NCBI GenBank assembly: GCA_009843725.1
Contig: VYCX01000488.1
Location: 1-14,711, forward strand
Length of the DNA: 14,711 nt
Source: Boseongicola sp. SB0675_bin_26
GTDB taxonomy: Bacteria; Pseudomonadota; Alphaproteobacteria; Rhodobacterales; Rhodobacteraceae
Reading direction: 5' to 3'
Position numbers and translations under genes: made by a program. Below are positions 1 through 8,333 of this stretch, one piece after another. The notes beneath the pieces were generated by a model. The model was given only the letters and a program-made list of their open reading frames with translations. It did not search any database and had not been told where the DNA came from. Position 1 is the stretch's first letter. The number at the start of each line of letters is the position of its first letter.

Positions 1-36
1 GCATTTGCGCCGACCAGGAACGCGCAGGGGCATGAC

Positions 37-366
37 ATGCTGATCCTGGCCTGTCCCTATTGCGGAATCCGCTGCGACGAAACCGAACTCGCACCTGGCG
101 GCGAGGCGCATCTGAAGCGTTTCGGGCCTGGCTCTTCCGACGACGAACTCGAGGACTATCTCTTCATGCGCGTGAATCCCAAGGGTGTTCATTTCGAGCG
201 CTGGCGTCACGCCTACGGTTGCGGCAAGTGGTTCCACGCTGCGCGGAACACGGTGACGCTTGAGGTCTACGGAACCTATCCGGCGCAGGTCCACGAGCCT
301 CCGCAAGAGATCAAGGATGTGATCTCGACCAAAGTGCCCGGGTGGCGCTGGAAGGATGAATCATGA
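37..366 (+). CDS. soxD: Sarcosine oxidase delta subunit
   Basis: This is the small zinc-binding subunit of the heterotetrameric sarcosine oxidase, a cytoplasmic enzyme that oxidatively demethylates sarcosine to glycine, H2O2 and 5,10-methylene-tetrahydrofolate. The 109-residue product has the family length and opens with MLILACPYCG. Cys6, Cys9, His59 and Cys62 fall where the structural zinc ligands of characterised delta subunits lie, and the YGCGKWFHAARN block (60-71) is the family hallmark. A purine-rich AGGGG sits a few bases before the ATG. The stop overlaps the soxA start (ATGA, 363-366), so the two are translationally coupled. In the usual soxBDAG order, soxB would end just to the left; only about 35 nt of that side is present. 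Identity is near certain from sequence and context. Confidence 0.97.
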   Translation: MLILACPYCGIRCDETELAPGGEAHLKRFGPGSSDDELEDYLFMRVNPKGVHFERWRHAYGCGKWFHAARNTVTLEVYGTYPAQVHEPPQEIKDVISTKVPGWRWKDES

Positions 367-3300
367 GCCGTCGCCTCCCAAAGGGCGGTCGCCTGATCGA
401 CCGGTCGAGACCGCTTGGGTTTTCCTTCAACGGCAAGGAAATGCGGGGATATTCCGGCGATACGCTGGCATCCGCGCTTTTGGGCAGGGGGCAGGTGCTC
501 ATGGGGCGATCGTTCAAGTACCACCGTCCCAGGGGGGTCGTCACGAGCGGGCCGGAAGAACCCAACGCGCTGGTGGGCCTTGGTCGCGACGGCTCCTTCG
601 AGCCGAATGTCCGGGCCACGACCACGGAGTTGTTCGAGGGGCTCGAGGCCCGGAGCCAGAATCACTGGCCAAGTCTGGAACATGATGTCGGTGCGATCAA
701 CTCCGTGCTGTCGAGGTTTCTGCCGTCAGGCTTCTACTACAAGACATTCCTTTGGCCGCGCGCCTTCTGGAAGCACGTGTACGAGCCGGCGATCCGGCTT
801 TCCGCCGGTCTCGGAAAGCCGCCGAAGCGGCGAGACGCCGATCATTACGAGCACTTTAACATAACCACTGACATACTTGTTATTGGGGGAGGAATATCTG
901 GGATTGCCGCGGCGTCCGCGGCTGCGAAGACAGGTGTGGACGTGCTTCTGGTGGAGCAGGCCTCCACTTGGGGCGGCCGGGCCCCGGTCGATGGTGTCAG
1001 GATTGACGGGCTGAGCGCCGAGGAGTGGGCCGGGACCACTCTGAAGTCGCTGCAATCCATGCCGAACGTGCGCATGCGGTCACGGACGACCGGAGTCGGA
1101 GTCCATGACCATGGATACGTCCTGCTTCATGAGCGCCTGAACGATCACGCGCCTGATCATTCGGTGCCGCGTCACCGTCTCTGGAAGGTCAGGGCCGGCC
1201 AGGTCGTGGCGGCGACAGGGGCCATTGAACGTCCCTTGAGCTTTTCCGGAAACGACCGTCCAGGCTGCATGCTGGCAAGCGCAGTGCGCGACTATGTTGT
1301 CAACTACGGCGTGACTCCCGGCGAGAGGACGGTGATCCTGACCAACAACGACGACGCATATCGGACCGGACTGGCGTTGCGGGAGGCGGGTCTTGGTGTT
1401 CCTGCAATTCTGGATACCCGGCAGGAGGCGACCGGTCCTCTTGCAAAGGCCGCACGTGACGCGGGCCTGACCGTGAGATTCGGCTGCGGCATTGCCGGAA
1501 TTGTCGGCCGGGACCGTGTCGAAAGGGTTCAGGTATGCAGTCAGGATGGCGACGGAGAGGTGATCGACGAGATCCAGGCGGACTGCGTCGCGATGTCGGG
1601 CGGCTGGTCACCGGCCGTTCACCTGTGGTGCCATGCAGGAGGCAAGCTTTCATGGAATGACGAGCAAGCCCACTTCGTGCCGGATCGGGCACGCCCTCCG
1701 ACCGGAGCCAACGGCGTGACCATGATGCAGGTTGCCGGCACCGCGAACGGGGCAATGCACGCGGGTGCGGCACTTGAGAGCGCCCACGCGGCAGGGGTGT
1801 CAGCTGGGCAAGCGCTTGGCATGGGCCGCAGCGGGAAGCCCGATCGTGCTCCCGAAGGCGAGGACGAGGTGCACCATCCCATGGAACCCGTCTGGCTCGT
1901 GCCCGCCCGCGCGCCATATTCCAGGCGGGCGAAGTCGTGGCTGGATTTCCAGAACGACGTCAAGGTATCCGACATCGAACTGGCGGCGCGCGAGGGCTAC
2001 GAAAGCGTCGAACATGCCAAAAGGTACACGACGCTTGGCATGGCGACGGACCAGGGCAAGCTGAGCAACATCAACGGTCTGGCGATTCTGTCCCGGGAAC
2101 TGGGGGCGCCGATCGAGGAGGTCGGCACGACGACCTTCCGTCCACCTTACGTGCCCGTGACCATGGGCGCGATCGCGGGCGAGGCTCGGGGCGAGCTCTT
2201 TCAGCCGGTGCGCAAGACGCCGATTCACGAGTGGCATGATGCAAACGGCGCTCACTGGGAACCGGTCGGGCACTGGCGGCGTCCCTACGCCTATCCGATG
2301 CAAGACGAAAGCGTGCACGAAGCGGTGAAGCGGGAAGTGCAGGCAACGCGGTCAGGGGTCGGGCTTCTCGATGCCTCCACGTTGGGCAAGCTTGTCGTGA
2401 AGGGCCCGGACGCAGGCCGGTTCCTGGACATGCTCTACACCAACATGATGTCCACGCTGAAGCCCGGCAAATGCCGCTACGGCCTCATGTGCTCGGAGAA
2501 CGGGTTCCTGGTCGACGACGGCGTTGTGGCGAGACTCGATGACGACACCTGGCTGTGCCACACGACTTCGGGTGGAGCGGACCGCATCCATGCATCCATG
2601 GAAGAGTGGCTCCAGACGGAATGGTGGAACTGGAAGGCATACGTTGCCAACGTCACCGAACAGTTTGCCCAGATCGGGGTGGCAGGTCCGAGGTCACGGG
2701 ACGTGCTGAACGCTCTCGGGCCGACAACGGACCTTGGCAAGGAGGCGCTTCCCTTCATGGCATGGACGGACGGTGCGCTCGGCAACGTTCCCGTGCGCAT
2801 CTTTCGCATTTCCTTCTCGGGCGAGCTGTCCTTCGAGATTGCCGCGCCGTCCGGACAGGGCCAGGCGCTGTGGAACAGGCTCCTGGAGGCAGGCAAGCCG
2901 TTCGGCATCACGCCTTACGGAACCGAGGCCCTGCATGTCATGCGCGCCGAGAAGGGCTTCATCATGATCGGGGACGAGACTGACGGCACGGTGATTCCGC
3001 AGGATCTCGGGCTTCACTGGGCGATTTCCAAAGGGAAGGACGACTTTCTCGGAAAGCGGGCACAGGAACGCGAGCACATGGCCGACCCGCTGCGCTGGAG
3101 GCTGGTTGGGCTTGAAACGCTTGATGGTTCAGTGCTTCCCGACGGGGCGTACGCCGCAGACAAGGGCGTGAACGCGAACGGCCAGCGAAGGACCCAGGGT
3201 CGCGTGACCTCGACATACTATTCGCCAACGCTTGACCGGGGCATAGCCATGGGCCTTGTCGAACGCGGGCCGGACCGGATGGGCGAGATCCTTGAGTTTC

Positions 3301-3383
3301 CTGCCATCGACGGGGAACCGGTCAGGGCAAGGATCGTGAGCCCTGTATTTCATGACCCGGATGGAGAGAGGCAAAATGCCTGA
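363..3383 (+). CDS. soxA: Sarcosine oxidase alpha subunit
   Basis: This is the large subunit of tetrameric sarcosine oxidase (1006 aa, normal length). It binds NAD+ and carries the folate-using half of the enzyme. The N-terminal ~80 residues form the ferredoxin-like domain without iron-sulfur cysteines (RSFKYHRPRG, 49-58). A Rossmann motif follows, DILVIGGGISG at 170-180 with E199 ending the second strand, and then ATGAIERPL at 284-292. The family signatures WLDFQNDV (526-533) and YTTLGMATDQGK (555-566) follow. The C-terminal part from about 615 is a GcvT-like aminomethyltransferase fold that accepts the methyl carbon onto tetrahydrofolate; RAEKGFIMIGDETDG (861-875) is typical. AAGGA at 352-356 is the ribosome-binding site, 6 nt before the ATG. 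Overlaps of 4 nt with soxD and 8 nt with soxG show one operon. No defect is visible. Confidence 0.98.
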   Translation: MSRRLPKGGRLIDRSRPLGFSFNGKEMRGYSGDTLASALLGRGQVLMGRSFKYHRPRGVVTSGPEEPNALVGLGRDGSFEPNVRATTTELFEGLEARSQNHWPSLEHDVGAINSVLSRFLPSGFYYKTFLWPRAFWKHVYEPAIRLSAGLGKPPKRRDADHYEHFNITTDILVIGGGISGIAAASAAAKTGVDVLLVEQASTWGGRAPVDGVRIDGLSAEEWAGTTLKSLQSMPNVRMRSRTTGVGVHDHGYVLLHERLNDHAPDHSVPRHRLWKVRAGQVVAATGAIERPLSFSGNDRPGCMLASAVRDYVVNYGVTPGERTVILTNNDDAYRTGLALREAGLGVPAILDTRQEATGPLAKAARDAGLTVRFGCGIAGIVGRDRVERVQVCSQDGDGEVIDEIQADCVAMSGGWSPAVHLWCHAGGKLSWNDEQAHFVPDRARPPTGANGVTMMQVAGTANGAMHAGAALESAHAAGVSAGQALGMGRSGKPDRAPEGEDEVHHPMEPVWLVPARAPYSRRAKSWLDFQNDVKVSDIELAAREGYESVEHAKRYTTLGMATDQGKLSNINGLAILSRELGAPIEEVGTTTFRPPYVPVTMGAIAGEARGELFQPVRKTPIHEWHDANGAHWEPVGHWRRPYAYPMQDESVHEAVKREVQATRSGVGLLDASTLGKLVVKGPDAGRFLDMLYTNMMSTLKPGKCRYGLMCSENGFLVDDGVVARLDDDTWLCHTTSGGADRIHASMEEWLQTEWWNWKAYVANVTEQFAQIGVAGPRSRDVLNALGPTTDLGKEALPFMAWTDGALGNVPVRIFRISFSGELSFEIAAPSGQGQALWNRLLEAGKPFGITPYGTEALHVMRAEKGFIMIGDETDGTVIPQDLGLHWAISKGKDDFLGKRAQEREHMADPLRWRLVGLETLDGSVLPDGAYAADKGVNANGQRRTQGRVTSTYYSPTLDRGIAMGLVERGPDRMGEILEFPAIDGEPVRARIVSPVFHDPDGERQNA

Positions 3384-3945
3384 GTCCGTCACGCCTCTTG
3401 ACGGCGCGGTTTGCTCCGGGTTCGTCACGATCAATGATGCCGGACTGGCTGGCATGATCCTGCTCAGAGCCGATCTTGATGACACGGACGTTGTTTCGGC
3501 GCTGAAAGGCGCTGGAATCGAACCGCCTGGCACCGGGGAGCTCGCCGGTGAACTGGGAAACGGCGCTCTCTGGATGTCACCGGATGAGCTGATGATTCTG
3601 TGTGCACATGACGAGGCCGAAGCGACCGTGGCAACTCTCAAGGAAGCGCTTGGCGGACTGCATGCGCTTGTCGCGAACGTTTCCGATGCGCGCGCCGTAT
3701 TTCGGCTGAGCGGCGAAGGGCCGGCGGTTCGCGAGGTTCTGGCCAAGCTTTCGCCTGCCGATCTTCGGCAGAACAGCTTTCCGCCGGGGCGCGTCAGACG
3801 TACGAGGCTGGCGCAGGTCCCTGCGGCCTTCTGGTTCGCTGGCGACGACGAAGCGGTGCTCATTTGCTTTCGGTCAGTTGCGGGTTACGTCCTTGACTTG
3901 CTCTCGAAAGTGGCGACACCCGGCAGCGAGGTCGGGCATTTCTGA
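3376..3945 (+). CDS. soxG: Sarcosine oxidase gamma subunit
   Basis: This is the gamma subunit of tetrameric sarcosine oxidase, which has a GcvT-like fold and packs against the alpha subunit. The start is placed at 3376, giving 189 aa, because GGAGAGAGG at 3363-3371 lies directly before this ATG. In-frame ATGs at 3352 and 3361 have no such site. The start overlaps the end of soxA (ATGCCTGA, 3376-3383), the usual coupling in this operon. Recognisable family blocks are ALWMSPDELMI (64-74), VSDARAVFRLSG (102-113) and the C-terminal FRSVAGYVLDLL (165-176). The operon commonly continues with purU or folD in other species, but neither follows here. The sox cluster therefore ends at 3945. Identity rests on weakly conserved motifs plus very strong context. 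Confidence 0.94.
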   Translation: MPESVTPLDGAVCSGFVTINDAGLAGMILLRADLDDTDVVSALKGAGIEPPGTGELAGELGNGALWMSPDELMILCAHDEAEATVATLKEALGGLHALVANVSDARAVFRLSGEGPAVREVLAKLSPADLRQNSFPPGRVRRTRLAQVPAAFWFAGDDEAVLICFRSVAGYVLDLLSKVATPGSEVGHF

Positions 3946-3952
3946 GACAGGC

Positions 3953-3997
3953 GAACGCTGTGGCCGGATCCAGGCCGGCCGGCGCCGCAGAGCGTTC
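3953..3997 (+). terminator. Hairpin just downstream of soxG
   Basis: An imperfect stem-loop begins 8 nt after the soxG stop. The outer 7-bp stem is GAACGCT (3953-3959) with AGCGTTC (3991-3997). Inside it lies a 6-bp GC stem, GGCCGG (3962-3967) with CCGGCC (3975-3980), and a 7-nt loop. No T-run follows, so it is not a classical intrinsic terminator. Its position suggests transcript-end stabilisation or Rho-assisted termination of the sox operon. Confidence 0.4.
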
Positions 3998-4534
3998 ATG
4001 CATGGCAGTGCGTGGTCCCTTGGAGACTTCCCGAGCTTCGCGGGGCCGTTTGCCGGGACCAAGGATGGACGAATGAGAGAATTCGCAAGGCCCAGGAAAG
4101 ACGTCAGATCCCTGCCGGGCGGCCGGAAGGAGCGCAGAAAGATCCTCAATCAGTGACCGCGGAACGGGCTGTCACGCCTTCTCCGAGCGCCTGCACGTGT
4201 TCCTGGCTTGGCAACAGGCTCCCACTGTCCTGAATTGACATGAGCGATCTCTGGGACCGGCATTGGACGGGCCGTCATGGCTTCGCAAGCGGGAATCGCG
4301 GAAGGCACGTCCATAGCGCCCGCATTTCCGAGCGTCTCGGCAGGGCGTGTCGAAGCCAGTTTCGTCCGCCTGTTGCTCGGAAGAGATGTGCATGCAGGCG
4401 TTTCCCCGGGATGGTCGGCGCGCTTTCCGGTCGTGGAGCGCTGCATCCAAGGCTGGCCATCGGACTCCTGGCTCAAGCAATTTGGCTGCAGTGCCGGCCA
4501 AGCATGACATCGTCGCCCAATTGTTGGTGCCTGC

Positions 4535-4564
4535 TTGGCTGCTTCAGGACATATTGTCTATGAT
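4535..4564 (+). promoter_or_regulatory. Candidate sigma-70-type promoter for the flavoprotein gene
   Basis: TTGGCT (4535-4540) resembles a -35 box (4 of 6 matches to TTGACA). It is separated by 18 nt from TATGAT (4559-4564), a 5 of 6 match to TATAAT. It lies about 130 nt upstream of the GTG at 4695, in a locally AT-richer segment of an otherwise GC-rich gap. This is consensus matching only. Confidence 0.35.
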
Positions 4565-4694
4565 CCCGAAAAGAAGCGGCCGCGTTCAGACCAATGCGAA
4601 TTCCTGCAAGTCCAGGCAGAAAGGAAGCTTGCCGGCTACAGTGTTGTCCTGACGCCGTTGAACGCAATGCAAAGCACCTTTGGAGACAAGGGAC

Positions 4695-6080
4695 GTGAAA
4701 GAACATGACGAAACGTTGAAACCGAGAAAGGTCGCCATAATCGGAGCCGGAGTCTCGGGTCTTGGGGCCGCATGGGCGCTGAGTCAGCATCCTGACCGGT
4801 TTGAGGTTCGAGTGTATGAAGCCCAGGACCAGGTTGGTGGAAACGCCATAACAGCCGACATGCCGCAGGACGACGGGACGTCAATTCCCTTCGACATCTC
4901 CGTAACGGCGCTCATTCCGTCGGTCTATCATCACATTCTCCTTCTCATGCGGCAGTTCGACATTGAACTCGTTGATACGGTTTTCAGTTACAGCGTCAGG
5001 TACCGTGGTGGCACTTACGCACATGATCTGGAGTCCGACATCAGGAAGCAATGCCAAGCTGAAATCGAGAAATTCCAAAGGCTGCTGGGATGTCTGAAAT
5101 GGTTTGGCCAACTCAATCGAACAAGGTCGAAGCTGCTCGGTTTCCTCAATCCGTTCAACTACGTCAGCATGGGTGCCATTCTCAATCTGGGCGGTTTTTC
5201 CGGCGACTTCCGGTACAAGATACTGAAGCCGATGTTCGTGAACTTCCTGATGGCAACAAACGTGTTCGACATGCCCGCATCCCTGTTCGCTCGCTATCTG
5301 GAGTTCTTTGACATCGAGACCGCTACGCCGATGCAGACCTGGGACCAAGGGACCCGGCGGATATACGAGGAACTGTCAGCCGGTTTCCGGGACAAGCTAT
5401 GCCTTCAGCGGCCGGTCAGGAAGGTATTCAGGCGCGGGGCAGGCGTGGTGGTTGAGGATGAAAACGGGCAGGCTGAACTGTTTGATGACGTCATATTTGC
5501 CTGCAATGCGAACCAGACGTTGATGATCCTGGACAATCCAAATTTCATTGAACGCTGGCTGCTTTCAGGAATTCGATACGAAAGCGAGTTGCATAACCAT
5601 ACGGTCGTTCACTCTGATGCCTCGGTGCTGCCCGACATTGCCGCCAAGCCCATTTCAACCCGGAGCAACCATATTGAGCAATTCGGCGTCAGGCCGGACA
5701 ATTACGAGATCACTTACATCATGCACAACCAGCAGCCGTGGGCCAAGCGATCAGACAAGCCGTGCCTTGTGACCTACAACCCGACAAGCCGAATTGACGA
5801 GAGCAAGATCGTGAAGAGGTGGTGGTTCCAGCATGTCGTTCATGACGTTCGGCACATAGCGCTTCTTATCCATTGCTTTCGCTTGGTTCAGGGCAAGCGA
5901 GGAACTTGGCACTGCGGTGCACACACGTTGATAAACAGCCAGGAAACCTGTTTCGTTTCAGGGCTCGTCACCGCAAGACAGCTGGGAGCCGACTATCCGT
6001 TCCACGACCCTGAAGCGAGGAAGTGGTTCAACTTCTACGGTCGCATAATGTATGGGTGGCGATTCCGAAAAGCGCGCTGA
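4695..6080 (+). CDS. FAD-dependent amine-oxidoreductase-family protein (COG2907-like)
   Basis: This is a predicted FAD flavoprotein of the amine oxidase/phytoene-desaturase superfamily, recalling the COG2907 group of predicted NAD/FAD-binding proteins often found near lipid-modifying methyltransferases. With a GTG start at 4695 it has 461 aa. That start is preferred because GGAG at 4682-4685 is 9 nt upstream, whereas a TTG at 4680 has no ribosome-binding site. Evidence is a dinucleotide-binding motif VAIIGAGVSGLGAAWAL (13-29), an acidic residue closing the second strand with a following GG (E42, G48-G49), and a C-terminal FAD-contact block FVSGLVTARQLGA (420-432). No signal peptide or certain membrane span is visible, though the region around 130-180 is hydrophobic and could contact membrane lipid. 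The substrate cannot be read from the sequence. Context with a P450 and an SMT-like enzyme suggests redox chemistry on a lipid, such as desaturation or saturation. Confidence 0.85.
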   Translation: MKEHDETLKPRKVAIIGAGVSGLGAAWALSQHPDRFEVRVYEAQDQVGGNAITADMPQDDGTSIPFDISVTALIPSVYHHILLLMRQFDIELVDTVFSYSVRYRGGTYAHDLESDIRKQCQAEIEKFQRLLGCLKWFGQLNRTRSKLLGFLNPFNYVSMGAILNLGGFSGDFRYKILKPMFVNFLMATNVFDMPASLFARYLEFFDIETATPMQTWDQGTRRIYEELSAGFRDKLCLQRPVRKVFRRGAGVVVEDENGQAELFDDVIFACNANQTLMILDNPNFIERWLLSGIRYESELHNHTVVHSDASVLPDIAAKPISTRSNHIEQFGVRPDNYEITYIMHNQQPWAKRSDKPCLVTYNPTSRIDESKIVKRWWFQHVVHDVRHIALLIHCFRLVQGKRGTWHCGAHTLINSQETCFVSGLVTARQLGADYPFHDPEARKWFNFYGRIMYGWRFRKAR

Positions 6081-6105
6081 CTCGACAGGTCCAGCACGCT
6101 TTGGA

Positions 6106-6135
6106 GAACTGCGTTTGCTTGGCGGACGCAAGTTC
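6106..6135 (+). terminator. Hairpin downstream of the flavoprotein gene
   Basis: GAACTGCGT (6106-6114) can pair with ACGCAAGTTC (6126-6135), giving nine base pairs with one bulged A and an 11-nt loop, 26 nt after the stop at 6080. No T-run follows. It is a plausible 3'-end structure and is only weakly supported. Confidence 0.3.
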
Positions 6136-6313
6136 GGCCCAAGCGTTTCTGTGTGGCTTGTTTCAGGGATGGTGGATCACTGAGACAGCGGCGTGACGTG
6201 CCCAGATGGAAAGGCTTGAGCGCGGCGCACCGACCGTTCGTGCGCCGTGGCGAAGGCATCCCGTTCCATGCCGGAGGGCAAGTGGAACCCACGGGACGAC
6301 TTCCAGCTGCTCG

Positions 6314-6327
6314 TCGTGACGTCACGA
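6314..6327. promoter_or_regulatory. Perfect 14-bp palindrome, possible operator
   Basis: TCGTGACGTCACGA reads identically on both strands. It lies in the gene-free interval about 285 nt before the LolA-like gene. Such symmetry is typical of dimeric regulator sites, but no regulator gene is in the window and no second copy was seen upstream of the other genes. Its function is unknown. Confidence 0.35.
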
Positions 6328-6343
6328 AAATCATGGGGACAGC

Positions 6344-6366
6344 GCCGATTTGTGGGCCCAATCGGC
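6344..6366 (+). repeat. Inverted repeat (7-bp stem, 9-nt loop)
   Basis: GCCGATT (6344-6350) and AATCGGC (6360-6366) form a perfect stem, and the loop contains the palindrome GGGCCC. It lies 16 nt after the 14-bp palindrome and well upstream of the next gene. No T-run follows. It could be a leader structure or a chance repeat. Confidence 0.3.
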
Positions 6367-6612
6367 AGCCGGAGCGGCAATCATGCCACGGAAATCACGG
6401 ACTGCCGTTCACGGCGGCAGCCCTCTTCCGCGTCGTAAGCGCAAGCATGGCCGACGCTTGATGCACGGCGGGGCCCGTGCTAGCAGGAAAGGGCAGGTTC
6501 GGATGTTGGCGGAAATTCCGGGTGCAGCGCAATCGCTTTGTCAGTGCCGTTGCCTATGGTCATTGTGCGCTGGCAACTGCTGACTCGGATGCCGCCAAAG
6601 GAGGAAGTGAAG

Positions 6613-7428
6613 ATGCACGTGTCTCGTTTTCGTTTCAGCCAAGTGCTGCCGGTGATCCTGTTCGCCTTGACGGCCCTCTTGCTGGAGCCGCCGACCGGAC
6701 ACGCAGCAGAAAGTGCCGAGCAGGCCGGGCTCAGGATCGCCAATGAAGCCCGCGAGAGCCAGAGAGGCTTCGGGAACTTCACGGCTAGCCTTGAGATGAT
6801 TCTCCGCAACAAGCGGGGACAGGAGAGCCGTCGGGAGCTCCGCATGAAGGTCCTCGAGGTGGCTGGCGAGGGAGACCGCACACTGATCGTCTTCGACCGC
6901 CCGCGTGATGTCAGGGGCACCGGGTTTCTCATTCATTCGTTCAAGCGGAAGGCGGACGGACAATGGCTCTATCTTCCTTCCCTGAAGCGGGTCAAGCGTA
7001 TCAGCTCTTCGAGTCAGTCCGGTTCCTTCATGGGAAGCGAGTTCTCCTATGAGGACATGGGAACGACTGAAGTCGAGAAATTCACGCACCGCTATCTGCG
7101 CAAGGAGCGATGCGGTTCCAGCGAATGCACGGTCAGCGAGCGCGTTCCGGTCAACAAGGACTCGGGCTACTCGCGACAGTTGGTCTGGCTGGACGGGGAG
7201 CATCGCACGGTCAAGGTTGAGTTCTACGACCGCAGGAATGCGCATCTCAAGACGATGGTCGCTGAAGATTACAAGCAGTATCTTGGACGCTTCTGGCGTG
7301 CCGGCAAGCTCACGATGACAAACCACCTCACGGGGAAGAGCACCGAACTGCTGTGGTCGGACTACGAGTTTGGAACCGATCTTGACGCGGGCGACTTCAC
7401 TTCGGCAGCACTCCGGCGGGTTCGGTAG
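6613..7428 (+). CDS. LolA-like outer membrane lipoprotein-sorting protein (periplasmic)
   Basis: This is a predicted exported protein of the LolA-like 'outer membrane lipoprotein-sorting protein' family (PF17131-type), thought to shuttle lipid or lipoprotein across the periplasm. The start at 6613 (271 aa) is set by AGGAGG at 6599-6604, 8 nt upstream. It also exposes an N-terminal signal peptide: basic MHVSRFRF, a hydrophobic stretch 10-24, and Ala-rich cleavage candidates near 31-32. The family signatures RGTGFL (101-106), WLYLPSLKRVKRI (118-130) and FMGSEFSYEDM (139-149) are clear. C167 and C172 could form a disulfide. There is no lipobox Cys, so it should be soluble. In many genomes this family sits directly beside COG1033 RND exporters. 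Here the likely partner is the transporter at 12175-14508, with two genes in between. Confidence 0.9.
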   Translation: MHVSRFRFSQVLPVILFALTALLLEPPTGHAAESAEQAGLRIANEARESQRGFGNFTASLEMILRNKRGQESRRELRMKVLEVAGEGDRTLIVFDRPRDVRGTGFLIHSFKRKADGQWLYLPSLKRVKRISSSSQSGSFMGSEFSYEDMGTTEVEKFTHRYLRKERCGSSECTVSERVPVNKDSGYSRQLVWLDGEHRTVKVEFYDRRNAHLKTMVAEDYKQYLGRFWRAGKLTMTNHLTGKSTELLWSDYEFGTDLDAGDFTSAALRRVR

Positions 7429-8333
7429 AGACAGGCCGCAGCGGGAATGGAAAGACGGACGTGAACGATCGCAGATCGGTCGGTGTCGTTGGAATCGGAG
7501 TCTGGTGCGGCTGGCCAGGGCCCATTAGAATTTCGTAGATGTTTCCCCTCCTTGGTCAGCGCCTGCCCGTCGTGCGCAATGTCCGAAGGAATGTTGCATG
7601 TGTTGCGGGTGAGCAATGCACCTTTCAACCTGCCACCGTCACGTGCTCGAGGAGCCAAACGGGTCACGGCGACGGCGCAACGACCCGCGACCTGATCCAT
7701 CGCTCAAGACGGAATGGAACCATAGAGGCAGCGAATCCCGTTGCACGGCTGCGCGAGGCAATTGAAGTAATTTTTCGGCAACGCGGGAACATGGTGGTCC
7801 GCCGGTCTCATTGCAGCAAGTGCGACCCGCTTTCCACTCTTGCAGCACGCCTTCAAGCAGAACACCCCGGACATGCGATCATTTGGCCAACTGCAGCAAT
7901 GAAGCCATGAGGTTTGCGTGCACGCGATTCACTGAATTCGCAGACGTGTTGAAAGGTGCGGAGCCAGGCCGACGCGCCCCATTGGGGATGCAACGTGTTG
8001 ACCTGCTGGCAAAAAAGGCATAGGTTTCCCGAGGAAAGTGAAAGGTCGGAAATTCGAAGAGGTTGCCGCTCCTGTCCCCAAAAAAGGTCCGGCTTTGCAC
8101 ATTGGAGCGGAAGTGGGGCAATGAAACGCAATATCCAATCCCGGTTTCCGGATCGCGTCGGTGCGCTTCACTGCCGCGACATTTCCTGGCAGAGTGCATG
8201 TTGGCCCAAGCGTCCCCTTGAGTGCGTTTCACTTGCTGCTGTCCGTTGGTTTCCGACCGAGCGACGCTGCAATTCCTGCATCTGGACCTCGCCGCGTCCC
8301 GCCGCATTGTCGGACATTTGGAGGTCATGACTG
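7429..8333. other. Longest gene-free stretch (about 900 nt)
   Basis: No frame on either strand gives a recognisable or well-started product. The larger minus-strand frame (7879-8328) encodes a low-complexity Arg/Ser/Cys-rich string, and the plus frames are similar. Two short A-runs occur (near 8011-8016 and 8081-8086) without a convincing stem beside them. The right end supplies the GGAGGT ribosome-binding site of the P450 gene. I can assign nothing else. Confidence 0.55.

Larger units (their letters stand above)
3946..4694. other. Long stretch without a recognisable gene
   Basis: Between soxG and the flavoprotein gene, about 750 nt carry only short overlapping ORFs on both strands. Their products (for example the frames at 4240-4563 plus and 4172-4510 minus) are Arg/Cys/Ser-rich with no family resemblance, as expected for chance frames in GC-rich DNA. 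I see the post-soxG hairpin at the left end and a candidate promoter near 4535-4564. Nothing else here can be supported. Confidence 0.6.
6081..6612. other. Gap without a gene, holding a palindrome and two hairpins
   Basis: This 532-nt interval carries only short ORFs with no recognisable product. The usable signals are a 3'-end hairpin at the left, a perfect 14-bp palindrome at 6314-6327 and a 7-bp stem-loop at 6344-6366. The last two could form part of the control region or leader of the LolA-like gene starting at 6613. Confidence 0.5.

Noticed and set aside
1..36. 3' end of soxB
   Set aside because: soxB is expected here from operon order, but the 35 nt present end in different frames (stops at 33-35 and 41-43) with residues I cannot match to a SoxB C-terminus.
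3878..4156. 92-codon plus ORF overlapping the soxG end
   Set aside because: It is a shadow of soxG in another frame that runs into the gap. The only tidy part is a 27-residue basic tail with no support.
4172..4510. Minus-strand ORF between soxG and the flavoprotein gene
   Set aside because: Overlapping frames on both strands are equally open here, and none has a family signature.
7879..8328. 149-codon minus-strand ORF in the 900-nt gap
   Set aside because: Its composition is Arg/Ser/Cys-rich, it shows no recognisable motif, and no plausible ribosome-binding site precedes it.
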